Part shown: positions 34,807-47,157 of the stretch, one piece after another
Layout of the letters: each line of letters opens with the position of its first letter
Numbering within the stretch: the first letter of the stretch is position 1
Source: Sphingobacterium litopenaei
GTDB lineage: Bacteria; Bacteroidota; Bacteroidia; Sphingobacteriales; Sphingobacteriaceae
Assembly (NCBI RefSeq): GCF_014692495.1
Contig: NZ_JACOIJ010000026.1
Location: 1 to 50,745, forward strand
Reading direction: 5' to 3'
Length of the DNA stretch: 50,745 bases
Program-made: the position numbers and the translations under genes
The notes under the pieces: model-generated
Told to the model about the DNA's origin: nothing
The model's database searches: none
Seen by the model: only the letters and a program-made list of their open reading frames with translations

Positions 34807-35250
34807 ATGGCAAAAGAAGTCAGTGCGTTAGTAAAATTACAAGTTAAGGGCGGTGCAGCAAATCCATCTCCTCCAGTAGGACCTGCTTTAGGTGCTAAAG
34901 GTGTGAACATTATGGATTTCTGTAAACAGTTCAATGCTCGTACGCAAGACAAACCAGGTCAAGTATTACCAGTAGTAATTACTGTTTATGCTGACAAGTC
35001 ATTTGATTTTATCATCAAAACTCCACCAGTAGCAGTTCAGTTAAAAGATGCTGCTAAATTGAAAAGTGGATCAGGTGAGCCAAATCGTAAAAAAGTTGCT
35101 TCTATTACTTGGGAGCAAGTTGAAACGATTGCAAAAGACAAAATGACTGACTTAAATGCTTTCACTGTAGAATCTGCAATGAGCATGGTAGCTGGTACAG
35201 CGCGTAGTATGGGTATCACTGTTTCAGGTGACGCTCCTTGGAAAAATTAA
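34807..35250 (+). CDS. rplK: 50S ribosomal protein L11
   Basis: 147 aa. The N-terminal proline-rich [20 protein letters not shown] and the C-terminal rRNA-binding domain ([19 protein letters not shown], then GTARSMGI) identify L11, part of the GTPase-associated centre. Length is normal. rplA follows 22 bp later. Confidence 0.98.
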   Translation: MAKEVSALVKLQVKGGAANPSPPVGPALGAKGVNIMDFCKQFNARTQDKPGQVLPVVITVYADKSFDFIIKTPPVAVQLKDAAKLKSGSGEPNRKKVASITWEQVETIAKDKMTDLNAFTVESAMSMVAGTARSMGITVSGDAPWKN

Positions 35251-35272
35251 TTAACGAAATCAGTTTAAGAAA

Positions 35273-35971
35273 GTGGCTAGATTAACAAAAAATCAAAAAG
35301 CGGCACTATCCAAAATTGAAGCTGGTAAAGCGTATACTTTGGCTGAAGCTTCTGCTTTAGTGAAAGAGATTACTACAACAAAATTTGATGCTTCTGTGGA
35401 TATCGACGTACGTTTAGGCGTAGATCCACGCAAAGCGAATCAAATGGTTCGTGGTATTGCGACATTACCTCACGGGACTGGTAAGACTGTTCGTGTTTTA
35501 GCATTAGTAACTCCTGATAAGGAAGAAGAAGCTAAAGCTGCAGGTGCAGACTTCGTAGGTTTAGATGAGTACATCAGCAAAATTGAAGGTGGTTGGACTG
35601 ACGTTGACATTATCATCACTATGCCTTCGGTAATGGCTAAAGTAGGTAAATTGGGTCGTATTTTAGGTCCAAGAAACTTAATGCCTAACCCTAAGACTGG
35701 TACAGTAACTACAGAGGTAGGTAAAGCTGTAACAGACGTAAAAGGCGGTAAGATCGATTTTAAAGTTGACAAAACAGGTATCATCCATACTTCGGTAGGA
35801 AAAGTGTCTTTCCCAGCAGAGAAGATTTACGAAAACGCTTTAGAAGTATTGCAAGTAATCGCTAAATTAAAACCTTCAGCAGCTAAGGGAACATACTTCA
35901 AGAGTATCCACATCTCATCAACTATGAGTCCGGGTATTCATGTAGAAACTAAATCAGTAGCAGGTATTTAA
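35273..35971 (+). CDS. rplA: 50S ribosomal protein L1
   Basis: 232 aa, GTG start at 35273. [24 protein letters not shown] and [19 protein letters not shown] are the L1 signatures, within a two-domain fold. L1 forms the L1 stalk and usually represses its own operon by binding the leader. rplJ starts 2 bp after the stop. Confidence 0.98.
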   Translation: MARLTKNQKAALSKIEAGKAYTLAEASALVKEITTTKFDASVDIDVRLGVDPRKANQMVRGIATLPHGTGKTVRVLALVTPDKEEEAKAAGADFVGLDEYISKIEGGWTDVDIIITMPSVMAKVGKLGRILGPRNLMPNPKTGTVTTEVGKAVTDVKGGKIDFKVDKTGIIHTSVGKVSFPAEKIYENALEVLQVIAKLKPSAAKGTYFKSIHISSTMSPGIHVETKSVAGI

Positions 35972-35973
35972 TC

Positions 35974-36492
35974 ATGAGAAAAGAAGAAAAACAAGAAATT
36001 GTTCAAGCTTTAGCAGAACAGATTAAATCTTACGGTAACTTCTATATTACTGATACTGCTGATTTAACTGTTGAAAAAATCAACGGAATTCGCCGTAAAT
36101 GTTTCGATGCAGGTATCGTGATGCAAGTGGCTAAAAACACTTTGATCGAGAAAGCATTAATCGAAGCAGGTATCGAGTCTCCTGAGTTAGTAGGTGTATT
36201 GAAAGGTGCTTCTACATTATTATTCTCTGAGACAGGTAATGCTCCAGCGAAATTGATTAAAGAATTGCGTAAAGCAGGTGACAAACCAGTATTAAAAGCA
36301 GCATACATTCAAGAAACTGCTTTCGTAGGTGATGATCAATTAAATGCTTTAGTAACTCTAAAATCGAAAGAAGAGCTTATCGCAGACGTTATCGCGGCAC
36401 TTCAATCTCCAGCGAAAAATGTTATCTCTGCTCTTTCATCGGGTGGAAATACAATCTCTGGCGTATTAAAAGCTTTAGAACAAAGAGGTTAA
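35974..36492 (+). CDS. rplJ: 50S ribosomal protein L10
   Basis: 172 aa. L10 anchors the L7/L12 stalk. MRKEEKQEIVQALAEQIKS and the NTLIEKAL region fit the family, and the C-terminal helix binds L12 dimers. With only 2 bp after rplA there is no room for a separate L10 leader, so control must come from upstream. rplL follows after 80 bp. Confidence 0.97.
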   Translation: MRKEEKQEIVQALAEQIKSYGNFYITDTADLTVEKINGIRRKCFDAGIVMQVAKNTLIEKALIEAGIESPELVGVLKGASTLLFSETGNAPAKLIKELRKAGDKPVLKAAYIQETAFVGDDQLNALVTLKSKEELIADVIAALQSPAKNVISALSSGGNTISGVLKALEQRG

Positions 36493-36572
36493 CGAGCACC
36501 TTATACAATTAAAAAAGTTCGTAGTTTAATTAACAATATTTTTTAAAAGAACATTCAAAAAATCAAAATAAA

Positions 36573-36950
36573 ATGGCAGATTTAAAACAACTTGCTGAAC
36601 AGTTAGTTAACTTAACAGTAAAAGAAGTTAAAGAATTAGCTGATATCTTAAAAGACGAGTACGGTATCGAGCCTGCTGCTGCTGCTGTTGCAGTTGCTGC
36701 TGCTCCAGCTGAAGGTGGCGCTGCTGCTGCTGAAGAGAAAACTTCATTCGACGTTATCTTGAAAGAAGCTGGTGGTCAAAAATTAGCTGTAGTTAAATTA
36801 GTAAAAGACTTAGCTGGTTTAGGATTGAAAGAAGCTAAAGATTTAGTTGACGGTGCTCCTAAAGAATTAAAAGCTGGTGTTTCTAAAGACGAAGCTGAAG
36901 CTTTGAAAAAACAATTAGAAGAAGCTGGTGCTGTTGTTGAGATTAAATAA
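36573..36950 (+). CDS. rplL: 50S ribosomal protein L7/L12
   Basis: 125 aa. An N-terminal dimerisation helix is followed by an Ala-rich hinge (about 36-55) and the C-terminal factor-binding domain ([20 protein letters not shown], then [14 protein letters not shown]). Length is normal. It is followed by hairpins before rpoB. Confidence 0.98.
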   Translation: MADLKQLAEQLVNLTVKEVKELADILKDEYGIEPAAAAVAVAAAPAEGGAAAAEEKTSFDVILKEAGGQKLAVVKLVKDLAGLGLKEAKDLVDGAPKELKAGVSKDEAEALKKQLEEAGAVVEIK

Positions 36951-36963
36951 TTTCAAATAACAC

Positions 36964-37061
36964 CAAAACGAGATTAGACTCTGATAATTTATCAGAGTCT
37001 ATTCCCGTTTTAATATATAATAAGTCTTTTCGTGTGTATGCTGTCGCATGATCTAAAGACT
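36964..37061 (+). terminator. Attenuator-like hairpins between rplL and rpoB
   Basis: TAGACTCTGAT pairs with ATCAGAGTCTA (11 bp, loop AATTT), flanked by AAAACG and CGTTTT that extend the stem. The tail is weak in T, so termination would be partial. A second nested hairpin (AGTCTTT 37023-37029 with AAAGACT 37055-37061, inner ATGC/GCAT) follows in the rpoB leader. Confidence 0.5.
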
Positions 37062-37112
37062 CAAAACAGCAAAACATTAATTTCAGTTTTTTTAAACTAA
37101 AATCTTATTCCC

Positions 37113-40100
37113 TTGGCAAACAATAATATTCAAAACGAAAGAGTAAATTTTGCTACAAGTAAAAAGGTAATCGATTATCCTGATTTCTTGGATGTGCAAT
37201 TGGAGTCTTTCAGGGAGTTTTTTCAATTAGAAACTACTTCTGATAACCGCCATCAGGAAGGGTTGTACAAGGTTTTCGCGGAAAACTTCCCTATTTCTGA
37301 TTCAAGAAACATATTCGTGCTAGAGTTTTTGGATTACTTCATTGATCCTCCTCGCTATGATATTCAAGAGTGTATTGAGCGTGGCTTGACTTATAGCGTG
37401 CCTTTGAAAGCAAAATTGAAGTTGTCTTGTAATGACGAAGAACACGAAGATTTCGAAACTATCGTACAAGATGTATACTTAGGTACAATTCCATACATGA
37501 CACCAAAGGGCACTTTCGTTGTCAATGGTGCGGAGCGTGTAATTGTATCTCAGCTACACCGTTCTCCTGGTGTTTTCTTTGGTCAGAGTAGACACACAAA
37601 TGGTACAAAACTTTATTCTGCAAGGGTAATTCCTTTTAAAGGATCTTGGATTGAGTTCGCTACAGACGTTAACAACGTGATGTATGCGTATATTGATCGT
37701 AAGAAAAAATTCCCAGTTACTACTTTATTACGTGCAATCGGTTATGATTCAGATAAAGATATCTTAGAATTATTCGATTTAGCTGATGAAATTAAAGTTA
37801 GTAAATCTGGATTAAAGAAATACGTTGGTCGTCGTTTAGCGGCAAGGGTATTGAATAAATGGACGGAAGATTTCGTAGATGAGGATACTGGTGAGGTAGT
37901 ATCTATCGATCGTAACGAAATTATCCTTGAACGTGAAACTGTATTAGAAGAAGATCACATTGACTTGATCATCGACGCTGGCGTTAAGTCTATTATCTTA
38001 GCGAAAGAAGATGAAGCAAACAATGCGGACTATTCTATCATATATAACACTTTACAAAAGGATACATCTAACTCAGAGAAAGAAGCGGTGGAGCATATCT
38101 ATCGTCAATTACGTAACGCTGAACCACCTGATGAGGAAACTGCTCGTGGTATCATCGATCGTTTATTCTTCTCAGACAAACGTTATGATTTAGGTGATGT
38201 AGGTCGTTACCGCATTAATCGTAAGTTGAAGTTGGATACTGATCCTGAAACTAAAGTGTTGACTCGTCAAGATATCATCGCTATCGTGAAGTACTTGATC
38301 AACTTGATCAACTCTAAAGCTGAGGTGGATGATATTGACCACTTGTCAAATCGTCGTGTACGTACTGTTGGTGAGCAGTTGTATGCACAATTCGGTGTAG
38401 GTTTGGCTCGTATGGCACGTACTATTCGTGAGCGTATGAACATTCGTGACAACGAAGTATTTACACCTACTGATTTGATTAATGCTCGTACATTGTCATC
38501 AGTAATCAATTCGTTCTTCGGAACGAACCAACTTTCTCAGTTCATGGACCAAACTAACCCATTGGCTGAGATCACGCACAAACGTCGTTTGTCAGCGTTA
38601 GGTCCTGGTGGTCTATCACGTGAGCGTGCTGGTTTTGAGGTTCGTGACGTTCACTACACGCACTACGGTCGTTTGTGTACTATCGAAACTCCTGAGGGTC
38701 CAAACATCGGTTTGATTTCATCTTTATCTGTTCACGCTAAGATTAACAACTTAGGATTTATCGAAACTCCTTACCGTAAAGTAAGAGACGGTAAAGTAGT
38801 CGTAGATGAGCCTGTAGTTTACTTATCGGCTGAGGATGAAGACGGCAAAACAATCGCGCAAGCGAATGCTTACTACGATGATAAAGGTAACTTCGTAGAT
38901 CCAAAAGTAAAAGCTAGATACGAGGGTGACTTCCCTATTATTGAGCCAGAGAAATTGGATTATATGGACGTTGCTCCAAACCAAATTACTTCAATCGCGG
39001 CTTCATTGATTCCATTCTTGGAGCATGATGATGCCAACCGTGCATTGATGGGATCAAACATGCAGCGCCAAGCGGTGCCATTGTTACGCCCTCAAGCACC
39101 TATCGTAGGTACTGGTTTGGAAGGTCGTGTGGCTTCTGACTCTCGTACATTGATCAATGCTGAAGGTAATGGTGTTGTAGAGTATGTTGATGCTGAAGAA
39201 ATCAAAATCCGTTACGAACGTAATGAAGATGAGCGTTTAGTATCATTTGACGATGATATCAAAACATATAAATTAATTAAGTTCAAGAAAACCAACCAAA
39301 ATACTTGTATCAACTTGAAACCTATCGTTAAGAAAGGTCAGAAAGTGACTAAAGGTCAAGTATTATGTGAAGGTTATGCAACTGAAAATGGCGAATTAGC
39401 ATTAGGTCGTAACTTGAAAGTAGCGTTCATGCCTTGGCAAGGATACAACTTTGAGGATGCGATTGTAATCTCTGAGCGTGTAGTATCTCAAGATATTTTC
39501 ACTTCACTTCACATTGAAGAGTTTGAATTGGAAGTACGTGATACAAAACGTGGGGAAGAGGAATTAACTGCTGATATCCCTAACGTATCGGAAGAAGCTA
39601 CTAAAGACTTAGATGAAAACGGTATTATCCGTGTAGGTGCTGAGGTAGGTGAAGGTGATATCTTAATTGGTAAGATTACGCCTAAAGGTGAATCAGATCC
39701 TTCTCCAGAAGAGAAATTATTACGTGCGATCTTTGGTGACAAAGCGGGTGACGTAAAAGATGCTTCTTTGAAAACTCCACCTTCAATCAAAGGTGTAGTT
39801 ATCGATACTAAATTATTTTCTCGTGCTAAGAAAATGTCTAAAGAAGTTGAAAGAAAAGCTTTAGAAAAATTAGAAGTAGCACACGAGAAAAACTTAAGAG
39901 TATTAAAAGAGCGTTTGGTAGAGAAATTATTCACTATCGTGAATGGCAAAACTAGCCAAGGTGTCTATAATGTATACAAAGAGTTGTTAGTAGCTAAAGG
40001 TGCTAAATTCACTCAAAAAATCTTAACTGACTTAGACTATGCAAACATTAATCCGTTTGGTTGGACTACTGATGAAGACAAAAATGAGTTAATTAAATTA

Positions 40101-40922
40101 GCGCTTCACCACTACAATATTAAATTGAACGAAGAATTAGGAGCTTTCAAACGTGATAAATTCGCAGTTTCTGTGGGTGATGAGCTTCCTTCTGGTATCG
40201 TTCAGATGGCTAAAGTTTACGTAGCTAAGAAACGTAAATTGAAAGTGGGTGATAAGATGGCGGGTCGTCACGGTAACAAAGGTATCGTAGCACGTATCGT
40301 ACGTGATGAGGATATGCCATTCTTAGAAGACGGTACTCCAGTAGATATCGTATTGAACCCTCTAGGTGTACCTTCTCGTATGAACTTAGGTCAGATTTAT
40401 GAAACAGTTCTTGGATGGGCTGGTCAAAAATTAGGCGTTAAGTTTGCTACTCCAATCTTCGATGGTGCTGAAATGGACCAAGTAGAAGAGTGGGTAGAGA
40501 AGGCAGGATTACCTAAATCAGGTCGTACATATTTACACAATGGTTTGACAGGTGAGCGTTTTGACCAACCAACTACTGTAGGTGTTATCTACATGTTGAA
40601 ATTAGGTCACATGGTGGATGACAAAATGCACGCTCGTTCTATCGGTCCTTACTCATTGATTACACAACAGCCATTGGGTGGTAAAGCTCAGTTCGGTGGT
40701 CAACGTTTCGGTGAGATGGAGGTTTGGGCGCTTGAGGCATTCGGTGCATCTAACATCTTACAAGAGATCTTAACTGTGAAATCAGATGACGTTGTAGGTC
40801 GTGCTAAAACTTACGAAGCTATCGTAAAAGGTAACAACTTACCAACACCATCTGTTCCTGAATCATTCAACGTATTAGTACACGAATTGCGTGGTTTAGG
40901 TTTAGATATCACATTAGATTAA
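37113..40922 (+). CDS. rpoB: RNA polymerase beta subunit
   Basis: 1269 aa, normal for Bacteroidota. The start is TTG at 37113. An in-frame TAA lies at 37098-37100 with no ATG between, and the protein begins correctly with [18 protein letters not shown]. The rifampicin region contains [19 protein letters not shown] and [20 protein letters not shown]. The catalytic-side block [14 protein letters not shown] and the C-terminal [13 protein letters not shown] are present. It is 72 bp ahead of rpoC. Confidence 0.99.
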   Translation: MANNNIQNERVNFATSKKVIDYPDFLDVQLESFREFFQLETTSDNRHQEGLYKVFAENFPISDSRNIFVLEFLDYFIDPPRYDIQECIERGLTYSVPLKAKLKLSCNDEEHEDFETIVQDVYLGTIPYMTPKGTFVVNGAERVIVSQLHRSPGVFFGQSRHTNGTKLYSARVIPFKGSWIEFATDVNNVMYAYIDRKKKFPVTTLLRAIGYDSDKDILELFDLADEIKVSKSGLKKYVGRRLAARVLNKWTEDFVDEDTGEVVSIDRNEIILERETVLEEDHIDLIIDAGVKSIILAKEDEANNADYSIIYNTLQKDTSNSEKEAVEHIYRQLRNAEPPDEETARGIIDRLFFSDKRYDLGDVGRYRINRKLKLDTDPETKVLTRQDIIAIVKYLINLINSKAEVDDIDHLSNRRVRTVGEQLYAQFGVGLARMARTIRERMNIRDNEVFTPTDLINARTLSSVINSFFGTNQLSQFMDQTNPLAEITHKRRLSALGPGGLSRERAGFEVRDVHYTHYGRLCTIETPEGPNIGLISSLSVHAKINNLGFIETPYRKVRDGKVVVDEPVVYLSAEDEDGKTIAQANAYYDDKGNFVDPKVKARYEGDFPIIEPEKLDYMDVAPNQITSIAASLIPFLEHDDANRALMGSNMQRQAVPLLRPQAPIVGTGLEGRVASDSRTLINAEGNGVVEYVDAEEIKIRYERNEDERLVSFDDDIKTYKLIKFKKTNQNTCINLKPIVKKGQKVTKGQVLCEGYATENGELALGRNLKVAFMPWQGYNFEDAIVISERVVSQDIFTSLHIEEFELEVRDTKRGEEELTADIPNVSEEATKDLDENGIIRVGAEVGEGDILIGKITPKGESDPSPEEKLLRAIFGDKAGDVKDASLKTPPSIKGVVIDTKLFSRAKKMSKEVERKALEKLEVAHEKNLRVLKERLVEKLFTIVNGKTSQGVYNVYKELLVAKGAKFTQKILTDLDYANINPFGWTTDEDKNELIKLALHHYNIKLNEELGAFKRDKFAVSVGDELPSGIVQMAKVYVAKKRKLKVGDKMAGRHGNKGIVARIVRDEDMPFLEDGTPVDIVLNPLGVPSRMNLGQIYETVLGWAGQKLGVKFATPIFDGAEMDQVEEWVEKAGLPKSGRTYLHNGLTGERFDQPTTVGVIYMLKLGHMVDDKMHARSIGPYSLITQQPLGGKAQFGGQRFGEMEVWALEAFGASNILQEILTVKSDDVVGRAKTYEAIVKGNNLPTPSVPESFNVLVHELRGLGLDITLD

Positions 40923-40936
40923 TCAAGTAATATTCA

Positions 40937-40965
40937 AGCATAGGAGGCGATGAGCCTCTTATGCT
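40937..40965 (+). other. Conserved-looking hairpin between rpoB and rpoC
   Basis: A 12-bp stem (40937-40948 with 40954-40965, one G-U pair) and loop GATGA. No T-run follows, so it is not a terminator. It may be an RNA processing or stability element. Confidence 0.5.
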
Positions 40966-40994
40966 CTAACATACATCTTTAAGTTATACAACGT

Positions 40995-43900
40995 ATGTCT
41001 TACAAAAAAGATAATAAAATTAAAAGTAACTTTACTTCAATCACGATTAGCTTAGCTTCTCCAGAAACTATTTTGGAGCGTTCAAGCGGTGAGGTTACTA
41101 AACCAGAAACGATCAACTATCGTACCTACAAACCAGAACGTGACGGTTTATTCTGTGAGCGTATCTTCGGTCCTGTAAAGGATTACGAATGTCACTGTGG
41201 TAAATACAAACGTATCCGTTATAAAGGTATCGTATGTGACCGTTGTGGTGTTGAAGTTACGGAGAAAAAAGTACGTCGTGAGCGTATGGGACACATTGCT
41301 TTGGTAGTTCCTGTTGCACACATTTGGTACTTCCGTTCTCTTCCTAATAAAATTGGTTACTTATTAGGTCTTCCTACTAAGAAATTAGATATGATCATCT
41401 ACTACGAAAGATACGTAGTTATCCAAGCGGGTATCAAAGAAGATGATGGTATTTCTTACATGGATTTCTTGACAGAAGAAGAGTATTTAGATATTTTAGA
41501 TACTTTACCAAAAGAAAACCAATACTTAGACGATAACGATCCTCAAAAATTCGTTGCTAAAATGGGTGCTGAGGCGTTAGAAGAATTATTGAAACGTCTT
41601 GATTTAGATCAGTTATCATACGATTTACGTCACCAAGCTGCTAACGAAACTTCTCAACAACGTAAAAACGAAGCGTTAAAACGTCTTCATGTTGTAGAAG
41701 CTTTCCGTGGAGCTAACGAGCGTATCGAAAACAGACCAGAATGGATGATCGTGAAGATCGTTCCTATTATTCCACCTGAGTTACGTCCTTTAGTGCCTTT
41801 GGATGGTGGTCGTTTCGCGACTTCGGATTTGAATGACTTATACCGTCGTGTAATCATCCGTAACAACCGTTTGAAACGTTTGATCGAAATCAAAGCTCCA
41901 GAAGTAATCTTACGTAACGAAAAACGTATGCTTCAAGAGGCTGTTGACTCGTTATTTGATAATTCACGTAAAGTTAACGCTGTGAAAACAGAAGGTAACC
42001 GTGCGTTGAAATCATTATCTGATATTTTGAAAGGTAAACAAGGTCGTTTCCGTCAAAACTTATTAGGTAAACGTGTTGACTACTCTGCTCGTTCTGTAAT
42101 CGTCGTAGGTCCTCACTTGAAACTACACGAGTGTGGTCTTCCTAAAGATATGGCTGCAGAGCTTTACAAACCATTCATCATCCGTAAGATGATAGAGCGT
42201 GGTGTTGTAAAAACTGTAAAATCGGCTAAGAAAATCGTAGATCGCAAAGATCCTATCGTATGGGATATCCTGGAGAATGTATTAAAAGGACACCCAGTAT
42301 TACTTAACCGTGCTCCTACGCTTCACCGTTTGGGTATCCAAGCTTTCCAACCTACATTAGTAGAAGGTAAAGCGATTCAATTACACCCATTAGTGTGTAC
42401 AGCGTTCAACGCCGATTTCGACGGTGACCAGATGGCGGTTCACTTACCATTAGGTAATGCTGCAATTTTGGAAGCTCAGATCTTAATGTTGGCGGCACAC
42501 AATATCCTTAACCCGGCTAACGGTTCTCCAGTTACAGTACCATCTCAAGACATGGTATTGGGTCTTTACTATATTACTAAAGGCCGTAAATCGGATGAAA
42601 ATCGTAAGATGAAAGGGGAGGGAAGTACTTTCTATTCTCCAGAAGAGGTAATTATTGCCTTGAACGAGAAACAAGTAGATCTTCACTCTTGGATCAAAGT
42701 ACGAACTAAAGACTTGAATGAAAACGGTGAGTTGGTTCAAAAAATTATCGAGACTACAGTAGGTCGTGTAATTTTTAACCAAATCGTTCCAGAAGAAGTT
42801 GGTTATATCAATGAAATCTTAACGAAAAAATCATTACGTAATGTAATTGGTGAGATCGTTAAGACTACAGGTATGGCGCGCGCTGCTCAGTTCTTGGATG
42901 ATATGAAGGAATTAGGTTTCCAAACAGCATTCAAAGGAGGTCTTTCATTCAACTTACAAGATGTTCAAATTCCTGCAGCTAAAACGGATTTGATTGCTCA
43001 AGCTACTGCTGAAGTTGAAGAAGTAATGAATAACTATAACATGGGTTTCATTACAAACAACGAGCGTTACAACCAAATCATCGATATCTGGACACGTATC
43101 AACAATAAGTTGACGTCACACGTGATGGAAATTCTTTCGAATGATAACCAAGGTTTCAACTCTGTATACATGATGTTGGATTCTGGTGCCCGTGGTTCGA
43201 AAGAGCAGATTCGTCAGTTAGCAGGTATGCGTGGTTTGATGGCTAAGCCTCAAAAATCAGGATCTTCTGGTGGTGAAATTATCGAAAACCCGATCTTATC
43301 AAACTTCAAAGAAGGTCTATCCGTATTAGAGTACTTTATCTCTACCCACGGTGCGCGTAAAGGTCTTGCCGATACAGCCTTGAAAACAGCCGATGCTGGT
43401 TACTTGACTCGTCGTTTACATGACGTAGCACAAGACATGATCGTTGTTGATTTCGACTGTGGAGGTTTAAGAGGTATTTATACAACTGCATTAAAAGATA
43501 ACGATGATATCGTTGAACCATTATACGATCGTATCTTGGGTCGTACACCATTAAATGATGTGTACCACCCTGAGACTAACGAATTAATCGTAGCGGCTAA
43601 CGAAGATATCACTGAAGAAGTGGCACAAGCTATTGACGAAGCAGGTATCGAAGGTTTAGAAATTCGTTCGGTATTGACTTGTGAGTCTAAACGTGGTGTA
43701 TGTGCTTGTTGTTACGGTCGTAACTTAGCTTCTGGTAAACGCGTTCAGTTGGGTGAAGCTGTCGGTGTAATCGCAGCACAATCAATTGGTGAGCCAGGTA
43801 CACAGTTGACACTTCGTACGTTCCACGTCGGTGGTACGGCTTCTAACATTGCTTCTGATTCATCTATCATCGCAAAATACGAAGGTACTATCGAATTCGA

Positions 43901-45269
43901 AAACGTTCGTACAGTAGAAAAAGAAGGTGAAGAAGGTCCTTACCAAATTGTATTAGGTCGTTCAGGTGAGATCAAAATCGTTAACAACGGTAAAGTTCTT
44001 TACCAACAAATCATTCCTTACGGATCGAACTTATACGTGAAAGAAGGTGAGAAAGTTGAAAAAGGTACTAAACTTGTTGACTGGGATCCATATAATGCGG
44101 TAATCATCTCTGAATTTGCGGGTAAAGTAGAATTCGATGCCATCATCGAAGGTGTTACTTTCCGTGAAGAATCTGATGAGCAAACAGGTCACAAGGAGAA
44201 AGTTATTATCGAAACTCGTGATAAAACGAAAAACCCTACTATCAAAGTCCTTGACAACAAAGGTGAGGTAGTTCGTTCATACAACATTCCAGTAGGAGCT
44301 CACGTTGCAGTTTCAGATGGTCAAAAATTGAAAGAAGGTGCTATCCTTGTTAAGATCCCTCGTTCTACAGGTAAGACACGAGATATCACAGGGGGTCTTC
44401 CTCGTGTAACGGAGTTATTCGAGGCTCGTAACCCTTCAAATCCAGCTGTTGTAACTGAAATCGATGGTGTTGTAACTTTAGGTGGTGTGAAACGTGGTAA
44501 CCGTGAGATCTCAATCGAGTCTCGTGACGGTCAAGTTAAAAAATACTTGGTTCCACTTTCGAAACACATCTTGGTACAAGATAACGACTTCGTAAAAGCA
44601 GGTATGCCATTATCGGATGGTCAGATTGCTCCTGGCGATATCTTGAATATCAAAGGTCCAGCTGCAGTACAAGAATATATCGTTAATGGTATTCAAGAGG
44701 TTTACCGTCTTCAAGGTGTGAAAATCAACGATAAACACTTTGAGACAATCGTACACCAAATGATGCAAAAAGTTCACATCGAAGATCCAGGAGATACTCG
44801 TTTCTTAGAAAAAGAAGCAGTAAACAAATGGGACTTCATGGAAGAAAACGATTCGTTATTTGATAAAAAAGTAGTAGTAGATGCTGGTGATTCAAATACA
44901 TTGCGTCCAGGTCAGATCGTTACTTTACGTAGATTGCGTGAGGAAAACTCTAACTTGAAACGTCAGGATTTGAAATTGGTTCAAGTACGCGATGCTGTTC
45001 CAGCTACATCAAGCCCTATGCTACAAGGTATCACACGTGCTTCATTAGGTACTAAATCATTCATCTCGGCGGCTTCTTTCCAAGAAACTACTAAAGTATT
45101 GAATGAGGCAGCGATCGCTGGTAAACGTGATAACTTATTAGGTTTGAAAGAAAACGTAATCGTAGGTCACTTGATTCCTTCAGGTACAGGTTTACGTTCT
45201 TACAGCAATATTATCGTAGGTTCTCGCGAAGAATACGATCAATTATTGGCTTCGAAAGAAGAAGATTAA
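40995..45269 (+). CDS. rpoC: RNA polymerase beta' subunit
   Basis: 1424 aa. Zinc site 1 uses C66, C68, C81 and C84 (ECHCGK and CDRCG). NADFDGDQM starts at about residue 472 and holds the catalytic Mg aspartates. Zinc site 2 is the cluster [15 protein letters not shown]. The trigger-loop region contains [20 protein letters not shown]. Length is normal. It ends the operon at a 22-bp palindromic terminator. Confidence 0.99.
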   Translation: MSYKKDNKIKSNFTSITISLASPETILERSSGEVTKPETINYRTYKPERDGLFCERIFGPVKDYECHCGKYKRIRYKGIVCDRCGVEVTEKKVRRERMGHIALVVPVAHIWYFRSLPNKIGYLLGLPTKKLDMIIYYERYVVIQAGIKEDDGISYMDFLTEEEYLDILDTLPKENQYLDDNDPQKFVAKMGAEALEELLKRLDLDQLSYDLRHQAANETSQQRKNEALKRLHVVEAFRGANERIENRPEWMIVKIVPIIPPELRPLVPLDGGRFATSDLNDLYRRVIIRNNRLKRLIEIKAPEVILRNEKRMLQEAVDSLFDNSRKVNAVKTEGNRALKSLSDILKGKQGRFRQNLLGKRVDYSARSVIVVGPHLKLHECGLPKDMAAELYKPFIIRKMIERGVVKTVKSAKKIVDRKDPIVWDILENVLKGHPVLLNRAPTLHRLGIQAFQPTLVEGKAIQLHPLVCTAFNADFDGDQMAVHLPLGNAAILEAQILMLAAHNILNPANGSPVTVPSQDMVLGLYYITKGRKSDENRKMKGEGSTFYSPEEVIIALNEKQVDLHSWIKVRTKDLNENGELVQKIIETTVGRVIFNQIVPEEVGYINEILTKKSLRNVIGEIVKTTGMARAAQFLDDMKELGFQTAFKGGLSFNLQDVQIPAAKTDLIAQATAEVEEVMNNYNMGFITNNERYNQIIDIWTRINNKLTSHVMEILSNDNQGFNSVYMMLDSGARGSKEQIRQLAGMRGLMAKPQKSGSSGGEIIENPILSNFKEGLSVLEYFISTHGARKGLADTALKTADAGYLTRRLHDVAQDMIVVDFDCGGLRGIYTTALKDNDDIVEPLYDRILGRTPLNDVYHPETNELIVAANEDITEEVAQAIDEAGIEGLEIRSVLTCESKRGVCACCYGRNLASGKRVQLGEAVGVIAAQSIGEPGTQLTLRTFHVGGTASNIASDSSIIAKYEGTIEFENVRTVEKEGEEGPYQIVLGRSGEIKIVNNGKVLYQQIIPYGSNLYVKEGEKVEKGTKLVDWDPYNAVIISEFAGKVEFDAIIEGVTFREESDEQTGHKEKVIIETRDKTKNPTIKVLDNKGEVVRSYNIPVGAHVAVSDGQKLKEGAILVKIPRSTGKTRDITGGLPRVTELFEARNPSNPAVVTEIDGVVTLGGVKRGNREISIESRDGQVKKYLVPLSKHILVQDNDFVKAGMPLSDGQIAPGDILNIKGPAAVQEYIVNGIQEVYRLQGVKINDKHFETIVHQMMQKVHIEDPGDTRFLEKEAVNKWDFMEENDSLFDKKVVVDAGDSNTLRPGQIVTLRRLREENSNLKRQDLKLVQVRDAVPATSSPMLQGITRASLGTKSFISAASFQETTKVLNEAAIAGKRDNLLGLKENVIVGHLIPSGTGLRSYSNIIVGSREEYDQLLASKEED

Positions 45270-45283
45270 TCTTCTTCTTCCTT

Positions 45284-45329
45284 ATAAGAAGTAAAGGCTT
45301 TCCAATTTTGGAAAGCCTTTACTTCTTAT
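45284..45329. terminator. Bidirectional terminator between rpoC and eda
   Basis: Perfect 22-bp stem (45284-45305 with 45308-45329) and a 2-base loop, between convergent genes. Confidence 0.9.
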
Positions 45330-45342
45330 ATCTAAATTGTAA

Positions 45343-45978
45343 TTATTTAGCCCATTCTAATAATTGTGTACATCTTTCAGCTAACCAATTTTCATTGGAG
45401 GCTTCGTTTGGAGCAGCAAATAATTTTGAACCCAATCCTACAGAGAATACACCTGCTTGTCGCCAAGATTTAATACTTTCTTTAGTAGTATCCACTCCAC
45501 CTGTTGGCATAAACTTCAATGTAGGAAATAATGGTTTAATGGCTTTTAGGAAGTTAGGTCCTAAAGTATCACCTGGAAATAATTTAACCAATTTAGCTTC
45601 TAATTCTTCAGCTAAAGCTATTTCAGTTGGGGTCATACAACCAGGAATCCAATCCAAATTATATTCTTTTGCAACGACAGCTATTTCTGCTTTGACAATT
45701 GGACTGACTAAAAATTCAGTTCCTGCTTCTGCAAACTCTCTAGCTTGCTCTGCTGTTTTAATTGTACCAATGCCCAATTTTAAATCAGGGAGATTTTCGT
45801 TTTTGTATTCCAGTAAGATTTTGAAATTTTCTAAAGCTTTGGCTCCACGATTTACAAATTCAAATACCCGAATTCCACCAGAATAACATTGTTTAACCAC
45901 TTCAATACATTTTTCAGCATCGTCATTATAATATACTGGTATTACGGGATAGGCTTGTATAGTTTCTCGTATATTCAT
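45343..45978 (-). CDS. eda: KDPG/KHG aldolase (Eda-like)
   Basis: About 211 aa from the ATG at 45978, just after the kdgK stop. An upstream Met at 45996 would overlap kdgK. Eda splits 2-keto-3-deoxy-6-phosphogluconate into pyruvate and glyceraldehyde 3-phosphate. The TIM-barrel aldolase motifs are LGIGTIKT, EFLVSP, PGCMTPTEIALAEE, KLFPGD (with the Schiff-base Lys) and MPTGGVD. It partners the kinase upstream in one transcript. Confidence 0.93.
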   Translation of the reverse strand: MNIRETIQAYPVIPVYYNDDAEKCIEVVKQCYSGGIRVFEFVNRGAKALENFKILLEYKNENLPDLKLGIGTIKTAEQAREFAEAGTEFLVSPIVKAEIAVVAKEYNLDWIPGCMTPTEIALAEELEAKLVKLFPGDTLGPNFLKAIKPLFPTLKFMPTGGVDTTKESIKSWRQAGVFSVGLGSKLFAAPNEASNENWLAERCTQLLEWAK

Positions 45979-45982
45979 TATG

Positions 45983-46996
45983 TTAGATTTTACCATTTCC
46001 TAAATCACCTTTCACAAAAAGTTTTTCGAAACCAGCGGCTGTTGCTGTATCAATAATTTCTTGTGCGGGCAATTCGTTTATTAATGCGTAGATCAATCCG
46101 CCCATAAAAGCGTCTCCACTACCAATACGATCTATGACTTCAAAAGTTTCACGTGTATCAGAAAATACATTTGTTTCGCGTGTGTGGTAGGTTCCATAAA
46201 ATAGGTTGTGCTTAGGATTATCCATGAAACGATAGGTGTTAGCAACTTGACTAACTTTTGGGAATTTTTCCATCATTTCGTACGCTACTTGGTTTGCAAA
46301 ATTTACATATTCTTCTTTTGAGGTACTTCTATCCAAATGCTCTTGAATACTGGTTCCCAACATTTTATTAGAAGCCCAAATATTACCCATAACAACATCC
46401 GCATATCGAATTAAGTTCGGCATTATCTCTATAGGATCTTTTCCATATTGCCATAATTTACTTCGGTAGTTCAGGTCTACAGATATCGTAATATTTCTTT
46501 TTATAGCTTCTTCTAAAGCTACTTCTGTTAGATAAGCTAGACTTTCATTCAGTGCTGGCGTGATGGCTGTAAAGTGAAACCAATCAATTCCGTCATAAAG
46601 TTTGTCCCAATTTATATTTTCCACTTTCAAATCACTGAAAGCAGAGTACTTGCGATCATAGATTACTTCGCCGCTTGTCAAACCATTTGCCGAGAGCAAA
46701 AAGTAAGAACCTATACGATCGCCTTGATGCAAAATTTTCGAAGTATCTACCTGTTTTGATTCAAGTATACTTTCAATTTCTTTAGATATTGCGTTTTTCG
46801 GAACGGCCGTGAAATAGCTTGTAGCAATACCTAACTGTCCAAGTGTCACAGCTACATTTGCTTCTGATCCACCAGCATAAATTTTAAGTGTATTTTGTTG
46901 ATTGCCGAAAAATGAATCTGCAGTAGATTGGAGGCGAACAAGTAGTTCTCCAAAACACAATACTCTTTTATTAGGTTTATTCATTTTAGATTTCAA
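45983..46996 (-). CDS. kdgK: 2-keto-3-deoxygluconate kinase (PfkB family)
   Basis: 337 aa (333 if the Met at 46984 is used). KdgK phosphorylates KDG from hexuronate breakdown. The PfkB signatures are GGSEANVAVTLGQLG near the N-terminus and DRIGSGDAFMGG near the C-terminus, with the anion hole and catalytic Asp. Its place next to eda and opposite uxuA, rather than sequence alone, supports KDG as substrate. It diverges from the SDR gene. Confidence 0.9.
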   Translation of the reverse strand: MKSKMNKPNKRVLCFGELLVRLQSTADSFFGNQQNTLKIYAGGSEANVAVTLGQLGIATSYFTAVPKNAISKEIESILESKQVDTSKILHQGDRIGSYFLLSANGLTSGEVIYDRKYSAFSDLKVENINWDKLYDGIDWFHFTAITPALNESLAYLTEVALEEAIKRNITISVDLNYRSKLWQYGKDPIEIMPNLIRYADVVMGNIWASNKMLGTSIQEHLDRSTSKEEYVNFANQVAYEMMEKFPKVSQVANTYRFMDNPKHNLFYGTYHTRETNVFSDTRETFEVIDRIGSGDAFMGGLIYALINELPAQEIIDTATAAGFEKLFVKGDLGNGKI

Positions 46997-47157
46997 TAAT
47001 CACCCAAATTACAAATACTTTACAAAATACTCGAAGCAGACCATTTATAATTTTGCGAAATCGTTACCGTAAATAATCGTTGTATTTTTTTTAATTGTAG
47101 CCTGATATTAGCACCTTTATAATAGTTATAAACCTTATTTTAAGACAGTATCATATC
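46997..47157. promoter_or_regulatory. Divergent control region of the hexuronate cluster
   Basis: This 161-bp spacer lies between kdgK (-) and the SDR gene (+). TTAC-C-GTAA at 47064-47072 is a small palindrome, and AATCGTT occurs twice (47059-47065 and 47074-47080). Both could belong to a LacI- or GntR-type operator. No full TAnnTTTG element was found on either strand. Confidence 0.35.

Noticed and set aside
39509..39949. 146-aa minus-strand ORF inside rpoB
   Set aside because: Antisense shadow caused by codon bias of rpoB; no start signal or domain.
45308..45886. 192-aa plus-strand ORF opposite eda
   Set aside because: It is antisense to a well-supported aldolase gene, begins within the terminator and shows no domain; a shadow reading frame.
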